From UBA1181 sp963626555 (GTDB lineage: Bacteria > Bacteroidota > Bacteroidia > Bacteroidales > Paludibacteraceae): a stretch of DNA of 56,886 nucleotides. Position numbers and translations under genes: made by a program. Positions 50,460 to 56,886 of this stretch are shown here, one piece after another. The stretch covers positions 1 through 56,886 of the forward strand of contig CAVFXQ010000014.1 in the NCBI GenBank assembly GCA_963626555.1, given 5' to 3'. The notes beneath the pieces were generated by a model that did not search any database, was not told the DNA's origin, and saw nothing but the letters and a program-made list of their open reading frames with translations. Numbering within the stretch: position 1 is the first letter of the stretch; every line of letters starts with the position of its first letter.

Positions 50460-51755
50460 CTATTTTAAATATTTTTCAACCAATTTCTGAAGATCTTTTC
50501 CAATATCCCTCCTAAAATATTTCTTCTCAAAGTCTATCTTCTCAATATTGACAAATGAGTTATTGGCTGCGTCTTCAATGCAATTTCCGTAAGAACTTAC
50601 AGAGAGAACACGTCCACCATTAGTTACTAACTTACCATCTGCCATCTTCGTACCAGCATGAAACACGATACTTCCGTTCACCTTGTCGAGTCCAGTGATA
50701 ACTTTACCCTTCTCGTATGCCTCAGGATAACCTCCAGACACCATCATCACCGTAACGGCAGTGCGTTCGTCTTCTTCCATCTCCTTATCGCCTAACGTGC
50801 CATTTGCCACACCCTCAAAAAGGTCCACTAAATCGGACTTTATACGAAGCATAACAACTTCAGTCTCAGGGTCTCCCATACGAACATTATACTCAATAAC
50901 CATAGGCTCTTCCTTGACATTAATCAATCCTAAGAAGATAAATCCCTTATAGTCGATATTCTCAGCTCTCAAACCGTCAACTGTTGGCCTAACTATCTTC
51001 TCCTCAACCTTTTGCATAAAGAGTTTGTTGGCAAATGGAACTGGAGAAACGGCTCCCATACCTCCCGTATTCAAGCCTTTGTCGCCCTCCCCTATTCTCT
51101 TATAGTCTTTAGCAACTGGTAAAATCTTATAGTCCTTACCATCCGTCAAGACAAACACAGAACACTCTATTCCGTCCAAAAACTCCTCAATGACAACAGT
51201 CGAACTTGCCTTTCCGAACTTACCACTCAGCATGTTCTTCAACTCACTCTTCGCCTCGTCCAGATTATTAATAATCAACACACCCTTACCTGCCGCCAAA
51301 CCATCTGCCTTCAAAACGTATGGAGCAGACAATTCTTCAAGAAATTTCAAACCTTCTTCCAAAGTAGATTCGTTGAAACTCTTATAACGTGCGGTTGGAA
51401 TATTGTGGCGCATCATAAAGCCCTTTGCAAAATCCTTACTTCCTTCCAACTGCGCGCCATTCTTTGACGGACCGATTACAGGGATGTCTTTCAGTTGCGC
51501 ATCATTAGCAAAAAAATCGTAAACACCGTTCACTAATGGATCTTCCGGACCGACAACCACCATGTCAACTTTATTCGTCAAAGCGAAGTCCTTCAAGGCA
51601 GGGAAATCGTTTACCGAAATGTTGACATTTTCGCCTACGCCCTGCGTTCCTCCATTTCCAGGTGCAATGAAAAGTTTCTCGACACGCTTGCTTTGTGCAA
51701 TCTTCCACGCCAAAGCATGCTCACGCCCTCCTGATCCTAACAATAAGATATTCAT
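50460..51755 (-). CDS. purD: Phosphoribosylamine-glycine ligase
   Basis: PurD joins glycine to 5-phosphoribosylamine with ATP, the second step of purine synthesis, in the cytoplasm. The 431-residue protein shows the N-terminal LLGSGGREHALAWKIAQS, the PSKNGAQLEGSKDFAK segment, the ATP-grasp VLKADGLAAGKGV near 145-160 and the PurD signature YNVRMGDPETEVV near 290. All blocks and normal length are present. It stands in a run with membrane and envelope genes rather than with other pur genes. Confidence 0.98.
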   Translation of the reverse strand: MNILLLGSGGREHALAWKIAQSKRVEKLFIAPGNGGTQGVGENVNISVNDFPALKDFALTNKVDMVVVGPEDPLVNGVYDFFANDAQLKDIPVIGPSKNGAQLEGSKDFAKGFMMRHNIPTARYKSFNESTLEEGLKFLEELSAPYVLKADGLAAGKGVLIINNLDEAKSELKNMLSGKFGKASSTVVIEEFLDGIECSVFVLTDGKDYKILPVAKDYKRIGEGDKGLNTGGMGAVSPVPFANKLFMQKVEEKIVRPTVDGLRAENIDYKGFIFLGLINVKEEPMVIEYNVRMGDPETEVVMLRIKSDLVDLFEGVANGTLGDKEMEEDERTAVTVMMVSGGYPEAYEKGKVITGLDKVNGSIVFHAGTKMADGKLVTNGGRVLSVSSYGNCIEDAANNSFVNIEKIDFEKKYFRRDIGKDLQKLVEKYLK

Positions 51756-51805
51756 ATATTTCGATTATATCTCACAACGCTCATCGACTTTGTGAGTGTT
51801 AAAAT

Positions 51806-52444
51806 TTATTTTGAATTATTTTTTATGTTTTCCTCCGTCAACTGTTCAAACTGGTACCCTTCGCTTTTCAACCACTCTATCGCCTTAGGCAATGCATACC
51901 GCATATTTTTTTCTGCCTTTAAAGAGTCATGGAATACGATAATTGAGCCATTGCGTGTATATTTCTTAACAATCGAAAGTACTTTCTCCCCAGAGATTTT
52001 ATTGTTGTAATCACGGGTTACAACATCCCAAAAGATTATGTCATAACGATGTCGAAGAAATATAAACTGACCATACCGAAACGTGCCATGTGGCGGACGA
52101 AAAAGGTTGCTTTTAATATAAGCGTGCGCCTTCTCAACATTCAAAAGATATTTCTTCACAAAATTGGTAAAACCCGCCAAATGATTATAAGTGTGATTTC
52201 CCACCAAATGCCCTTCTTCCAACACTCTCTGAAAAACATCTGGGTGTTTCTTCACATTCTCTCCTACACAAAAGAATGTCGCCTTTATGCCATATTGTTT
52301 CAACAGATCCAAAACAAACGGCGTCACCTCTGGTATCGGACCATCATCAAATGTCAAATATACCGTTTTCTCCTTCTTTGGCAGTCGCCAAATCGTATTC
52401 GGATATATCTTTCTAATAAACTCTGGTACTTGCTCGATTAACAT
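51806..52444 (-). CDS. NodB-type polysaccharide deacetylase
   Basis: The 212-residue protein is a single NodB homology domain of the carbohydrate esterase family 4. Motif 1 TFDDGP (near 31-36) supplies the catalytic base and a metal Asp, GNHTYNH (near 81-87) the two zinc histidines, and RPPHGTFRYGQ (near 115) motif 3. The usual later Asp-Tyr and His motifs fit with FWDVVTRDY and IVFHDS. There is no signal peptide or anchor, so it may act in the cytoplasm or leave by an unusual route. Substrates in the family are N-acetylated sugars. It is 50 bases upstream of purD on the same strand. Confidence 0.92.
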   Translation of the reverse strand: MLIEQVPEFIRKIYPNTIWRLPKKEKTVYLTFDDGPIPEVTPFVLDLLKQYGIKATFFCVGENVKKHPDVFQRVLEEGHLVGNHTYNHLAGFTNFVKKYLLNVEKAHAYIKSNLFRPPHGTFRYGQFIFLRHRYDIIFWDVVTRDYNNKISGEKVLSIVKKYTRNGSIIVFHDSLKAEKNMRYALPKAIEWLKSEGYQFEQLTEENIKNNSK

Positions 52445-52558
52445 CTCCCAATGAATCTTTACGGCAAACTCAGAAACGACGCCACTCCAAAAAAGAAGCG
52501 AAGTTTCTGAGCCTTGCTTATGCTACGAAATAAGAAAATCTTATCTCATTCTTCATCA

Positions 52559-55500
52559 CTAAATTCGTTTGAAGAGTGACATGAAACGATTGTAGTCTTC
52601 CAAGACTGACTCGTCTTCATGAACTCCCATCGCTTGCTTCATTTGCAAAATCTCTGCGAAGATAGACAACTGCTCCGTGAAATCCTCGCGGACTGAGGAA
52701 AGCATGCGCGGACTAAGATTTGCGAACCAGTTGAGATACTGCAGCGAGGTCTCCTCCATCACATCCAAGATTGCCAACGACTTCTCGTTCTTGCCAATCT
52801 GCATATAGTTACGCGCCATCATCAAGTTGGCCGTCGTGTAAGGAATCTGTGGGATAGGAAGAACTTTTTGACAGTAGTCTAAGGCATCTTCCACCTTCTG
52901 ATACTTCTCTGCAACAATCTTAGCAACCGCAACTGAATCGTAACTGTTAGATTTAACCTGCAACTTACTAATCAACTCATCAACTGGAGTTGATGCTGGA
53001 ACTGAAAGTATTTCGGCAGCCACCCAACGTGCGCTAGCCAGCAACAAAGAATCTGAATATGCGGAGTTGTTCGAAATTCTATCATTATCGTAATAGATTC
53101 TCGACTCTTCTCTGTAAGCGCTCATATAGGAAGCACTGTTTGGACCTTTAACAGGATCCTGAGTCAACGCCCAACGCAACACATCACAATAATCTTTTTC
53201 CAACTCTGCCTGATGCGCCTCTTTCGTGAGTGCATCACACAGCCTTACGAACATAAAACGCAATGTAGAAGTCATACGGAGGTTGTTTTCATCCATATAG
53301 ATGTTTGGATTCTCTGCAATGCCACCCCATTTGAACTTGTGCATCAAATTGTCATACGTTCTCTCCGTGTTAACATATTCGTTACCTCTTGCGAGTACGC
53401 CGCCTGTCTTAGGCAAAATTCTGTATGCCATTCCTTCCAACGACAGATATTTGCCGAGACTTAAATAACTATCACTACCAACGGTAACAGCAAAATAGAT
53501 TGGACGTTTCCAATGATTGTTCTGGAGCAAATCCATAATCACCATCTCATGTTTTCCAAGGTAGCCTTTGCCACCTAATTTCATATCCATCCTATCAACT
53601 ATGAGATTCTTTTCTGACTCTGATACTGCACCATTGGCAACGACCTCATCTTTATCTACATTAATGAAGAAATTTTTAGATGGGATGAAGCACAAACTCT
53701 CGTCACGGTATGGATTAAATTTAGCATACTTAACAGGGTTCTTAGCCACATCCAAAGCCAAATCAACGCTCATCTCTGGAATACTTGCTGAAAGGTATGC
53801 CACATCCATCTTTCCATTCATATAGTCTTTGGGTTCTAATGAAAGCGGAAGTGGGTCCGAAGTATATGCCTGTCTCTTCATCTGATCAACATACCACCCC
53901 ATCTGAAGATAACTGAGGTTAGCCACACGAGCATCCGTACCTACACCCTCAACCTCCTGATTATACCACAATGGGAAAGTGTCGTTATCTCCATTGGTGA
54001 AGATGACCGCATTAGGCTCTAATGAAAGAAGGTAGTTCTGACCGAAATCTCGACAGGTGAATCGACCTGATCTATCGTGATCGTCCCAATTCTGCTGAGC
54101 CATCAAGGCTGGCACTGGCAAGCAAATCAATGTCGCTATCGTCGCAGCAATACGCTTGTCTAAGAACATCTCCAAAAGGTCGGCAATGAAAAGCACACCT
54201 AAACCAATCCAGATACAAAACGCATAGAACGACCCTGCATACGCATAGTCACGTTCACGAGGCTGATATGGCGTCTGGTTCAAATAGAGAATGATCGCCA
54301 ATCCTGTCATGAAGAACAAGATGAAGGTAATCCAAAAACTTTGCTGTCCTTTGCCCCCTCTTGTGATTTGACAAAGAATACCCAATATTCCCAAAAGGAA
54401 TGGAAGGAAATAATAAACATTGTGTCCCTTATTATTCTTCAATTCATCTGGCAAAGCGTCTTGATCTCCCAAACGCACATTGTCGATGAAACTGATTCCG
54501 CTTACCCAATTTCCATGAAGAATTCCACCATGACCTTGAATGTCATTTTGTCGACCAACAAAATTCCACATAAAATAACGGAAATACATGAAGCCAACCT
54601 GGTAGGTTAGGAAAAATCGCATGTTCTCAAGAAAGGTTGGGACGACTTTCGTCTTGGTCTCCCCCATTGAAGTGTACTGCACTTTCTTTCCTTTGATATC
54701 ACCCCATGATTTATATGCCTCAATGTGCGAAGGTTGCTTGCTATACATACGAGGGAACAACATACAATTGTCATAGTTGTATTTCTTTTTATGGTCATAG
54801 GCAACGTATGAGTCTGGCTCGTCGTCCGACTCCTTCACCTTCTTAGCATAGTAGGCTTCACCCTCGGTAATGTCTGCCTCCCACCCTAAGTTGGTCTTCT
54901 TACGTTTAAGATCAGAAGCGTAACTCTCGCCATAGAGCAACGGAGTGTCGCCATACTGCTCACGGTTCAAGTAACTCTTCAAAGCAAACACGTCGTCTGG
55001 CGAGTTCTGATCCATCGGCGTGTTGGCAGCAGAACGAATGATCACCGTTGCGTATGTTGAGTAACCCAAAATAATCACCGTACAACATAGCAAGATGGTA
55101 TTGAGCATCGCCAAATTAATCCAATTTTGTTTCTTGAACAAAACATACGCCAAGGCTGCTGTGATGACCAAACCAACGAAGATGCTGAGTCGACCTCCTA
55201 AAAACGGAATACCCAAAAGCAGAACAGACAATATGAAAGCAATATTCGCCTTCGTGTACGCCTTTTTTTTCTCTCCTGGTTTCAATGACGCATTATACTT
55301 TTCGTAAGCAACTTTCTTTCCCTCGCTTGTTTCATAGATTCCCCAAACAAGACACGAAATAAGAAGAATTGCATAAACAACAGTTCCAACATTAAAGCTG
55401 GATCCCAAAACATTGACGAAGAATAGTTCAAACCAACCTGCCACCTCGACAAAGCCAGGAACAATTCCATAAAGAATCAATCCAAGAATGACGCACGAAA

Positions 55501-56167
55501 TAAACAATGTGAGCCATGTTCCTTTGCTCGTCGGAGTGTACTTCTTATAGTAGTAGACCAAAGCCAAAACAGGAATGGTCAACAGATTCAACAAGTGAAC
55601 ACCGATAGAAAGACCCATCAAGTAGGCAATCACAACGAGCCAACGATTAGCGTATGGTTTGTCTGCAACATCCTCCCACTTGAGGATAGCCCAAAAAACA
55701 GCGGCGGTGAAGAGCGACGAATAGGCATAAACCTCACCCTCTACAGCCGAAAACCAAAATGTGTCTGAGAAAGTATATGCTAAAGAGCCAACCGCTCCTG
55801 CACCTAAAATGCCGATAATCTGCCCCATAGAGATTTCCGATTCGTCGGATACCACCAATTTACGTGCAAGATGCGTAATCGTCCAAAAAAGGAACAAAAT
55901 ACACAATGCACTACACAGAGCAGAGAAGGCGTTCACCATCATTGCGACATGCGCCTGATCAGATGCAAAAAGCGTAAAAAAACGAGCCGTTAACATAAAG
56001 AACGGTGCTCCAGGTGGGTGACCAACCTCCAATTTGTCTGCCGTAGAAATAAACTCGCCACAATCCCAGAAACTGGCTGTTGGCTCAATCGTCAGCAAGT
56101 AGGTCATCGCTGCAATGGCGAAGACTACCCATCCGACAACATTGTTTAGCAACTTGAAACGTTTCAT
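52559..56167 (-). CDS. DUF2723 polytopic membrane protein (GT-C-like)
   Basis: The 1,202-residue protein is typical of a Bacteroidetes family of the GT-C fold, related to eukaryotic TMEM260-like O-mannosyltransferases. The N-terminal signature is FWDCGEFISTADKLEVGHPPGAPFF near 33-57, with the Asp and Glu likely to be catalytic. Many helices extend to about residue 710, broken by a loop near 400-580. The region from ~720 to the end is soluble, with a TPR-like helical tail (about 1,050-1,200). The acceptor is unknown; protein or lipid glycosylation is inferred from the fold. It is first in the minus-strand run and 113 bases from the deacetylase gene. Confidence 0.9.
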   Translation of the reverse strand: MKRFKLLNNVVGWVVFAIAAMTYLLTIEPTASFWDCGEFISTADKLEVGHPPGAPFFMLTARFFTLFASDQAHVAMMVNAFSALCSALCILFLFWTITHLARKLVVSDESEISMGQIIGILGAGAVGSLAYTFSDTFWFSAVEGEVYAYSSLFTAAVFWAILKWEDVADKPYANRWLVVIAYLMGLSIGVHLLNLLTIPVLALVYYYKKYTPTSKGTWLTLFISCVILGLILYGIVPGFVEVAGWFELFFVNVLGSSFNVGTVVYAILLISCLVWGIYETSEGKKVAYEKYNASLKPGEKKKAYTKANIAFILSVLLLGIPFLGGRLSIFVGLVITAALAYVLFKKQNWINLAMLNTILLCCTVIILGYSTYATVIIRSAANTPMDQNSPDDVFALKSYLNREQYGDTPLLYGESYASDLKRKKTNLGWEADITEGEAYYAKKVKESDDEPDSYVAYDHKKKYNYDNCMLFPRMYSKQPSHIEAYKSWGDIKGKKVQYTSMGETKTKVVPTFLENMRFFLTYQVGFMYFRYFMWNFVGRQNDIQGHGGILHGNWVSGISFIDNVRLGDQDALPDELKNNKGHNVYYFLPFLLGILGILCQITRGGKGQQSFWITFILFFMTGLAIILYLNQTPYQPRERDYAYAGSFYAFCIWIGLGVLFIADLLEMFLDKRIAATIATLICLPVPALMAQQNWDDHDRSGRFTCRDFGQNYLLSLEPNAVIFTNGDNDTFPLWYNQEVEGVGTDARVANLSYLQMGWYVDQMKRQAYTSDPLPLSLEPKDYMNGKMDVAYLSASIPEMSVDLALDVAKNPVKYAKFNPYRDESLCFIPSKNFFINVDKDEVVANGAVSESEKNLIVDRMDMKLGGKGYLGKHEMVIMDLLQNNHWKRPIYFAVTVGSDSYLSLGKYLSLEGMAYRILPKTGGVLARGNEYVNTERTYDNLMHKFKWGGIAENPNIYMDENNLRMTSTLRFMFVRLCDALTKEAHQAELEKDYCDVLRWALTQDPVKGPNSASYMSAYREESRIYYDNDRISNNSAYSDSLLLASARWVAAEILSVPASTPVDELISKLQVKSNSYDSVAVAKIVAEKYQKVEDALDYCQKVLPIPQIPYTTANLMMARNYMQIGKNEKSLAILDVMEETSLQYLNWFANLSPRMLSSVREDFTEQLSIFAEILQMKQAMGVHEDESVLEDYNRFMSLFKRI

Positions 56168-56398
56168 TTAACTAAATGTATATGACTTTATTATTTTTTT
56201 TCAGTTTTCCTTATTTCACTGCTACCACACCGACCGATACCCATCAGATAATAGCAAGTTGCGAAGATAGCGAAAAAATCTTGCTTTATGACACTTTTTT
56301 CTACATCGTTTGCTTGTGGCATTCCTGTATTCCACTCTCCATATTACATTGAACGAGTTTTTTTATAAAATATTTAAACTATAAGAAATGAAAAAATT

Positions 56399-56886
56399 TC
56401 ACTTGTCAAGAATTAAATGAGGTAGAATAGAACGATAAGTTTCCTCTGACAGTCCGTATATTTTCTGAAGCTGATCCAAAGATTTAAATCCTCCTATTTT
56501 ATCTCGATATTTCACAATTCTTGCAGATAAAACACTACCGATTCCACGCAACCGTTTCAACTCAGTGGTGTCAGCAATATTTACATAAACACGAACAGTA
56601 TCATAATCAAATTTTTTATACGACTCCCCTACTCTATTCTTACCGTATTTATTATAAGATTTTTTTTCATAAATCTCATTACTTTTCTCAAGTTTACTTT
56701 CTTCCCTATTTTCTTTACAATTTTCATCAGTTACGTTTTGTGAATTTCCGATAACTTTTTTTGAATTCATTATCTTATCATCGTATATGTTATTTTTATT
56801 TATCTTTTCTTTTTTTTCTTCTAAATTCATCTCACAACTTTTCTTTTTTTGTTTATCGCTGTAACTATAATTTCCAACACTATTTT
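56399..56886 (-). CDS. ComEA-like helix-hairpin-helix protein, N-terminus beyond the window
   Basis: The last ~60 residues form a helix-hairpin-helix domain of ComEA type (VNIADTTELKRLRGIGSVLSARIVKYR, then FKSLDQLQKIYGLSEETYRSI). The rest is a lysine/asparagine/glutamate-rich spacer. ATG at 56830 is one possible start, but the frame stays open without a stop to the window edge (position 56885), so the gene probably begins outside. Bacteroidetes proteins of this group often have an N-terminal membrane helix and several HhH repeats. They may bind DNA at the cell surface. The direction is the same as DUF2723. Confidence 0.85.
   Translation of the reverse strand, partial: NSVGNYSYSDKQKKKSCEMNLEEKKEKINKNNIYDDKIMNSKKVIGNSQNVTDENCKENREESKLEKSNEIYEKKSYNKYGKNRVGESYKKFDYDTVRVYVNIADTTELKRLRGIGSVLSARIVKYRDKIGGFKSLDQLQKIYGLSEETYRSILPHLILDK

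Noticed and set aside
52469..52511. Inverted repeat CTCAGAAAC/GTTTCTGAG between the DUF2723 and deacetylase genes as a terminator
   Set aside because: The loop is 25 bases long and no T tract follows, so a functional terminator is not supported.

Overview
The window looks like chromosome of a member of the Bacteroidia, most likely Bacteroidales. The evidence is its TAnnTTTG-type promoter boxes, two proteins with type IX secretion (T9SS) C-terminal signals, Bacteroidetes-style Tra conjugation genes, a DUF2723 protein and a 1,098-residue SecA. I cannot name the genus. I see no tRNA, rRNA, CRISPR array, insertion sequence or origin.

Layout. (1) 1-611 is the end of an AAA/PD-(D/E)XK family gene. 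(2) 723-5071 (+) is a four-gene envelope-lipid operon: PagL-like protein, GT2 glycosyltransferase, ArnT-like GT-C transferase and a duplicated lipid-A-synthase N-terminal domain protein. (3) 5122-6070 (-) holds a small heat-shock gene, a 37-residue basic microprotein gene and an upstream region with repeated TATGACA elements. (4) 6207-14714 (+) is a compact type IV secretion operon, traE-F-G-I-J-K-(L)-M-N. It has no relaxase, coupling protein, integrase or attachment repeat near it. (5) 14894-19224 (-) encodes a secreted zinc-protease-like T9SS cargo and an undecaprenyl-phosphate sugar transferase. (6) 19429-25389 (+) is secA-lgt-phosphoglucomutase. (7) 25561-36550 (-) is a calcium P-type ATPase followed upstream by a complete Ter stress module: two TerD, three TerY-type VWA proteins, a PP2C phosphatase, a kinase with zinc ribbon, and a UPF0114 membrane fusion. 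(8) 36676-43152 (-) is one 2,158-residue surface protein with about 15 Ig-like modules. (9) 43349-48883 (+) carries a ComM/YifB ATPase, a decayed AAA/PD-(D/E)XK gene and an AddA/RecB-like helicase-nuclease. (10) 48921-56886 (-) carries YqaA-like, membrane, PurD, NodB-type deacetylase, DUF2723 and ComEA-like genes.

How the parts fit. The lipid operon, the sugar-phosphate transferase, lgt, the deacetylase and the T9SS cargo all concern the cell envelope. The Ter module pairs calcium-binding TerD proteins with reversible phosphorylation and VWA adaptors, and its neighbour is a calcium pump, which suggests one calcium-linked stress response. The main candidate for something undescribed is the orphan T4SS operon, which looks like a transfer apparatus kept without its DNA-processing half. 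Second is the Ter module with its three VWA proteins, two of which share a proline-rich tail, and its UPF0114 fusion.
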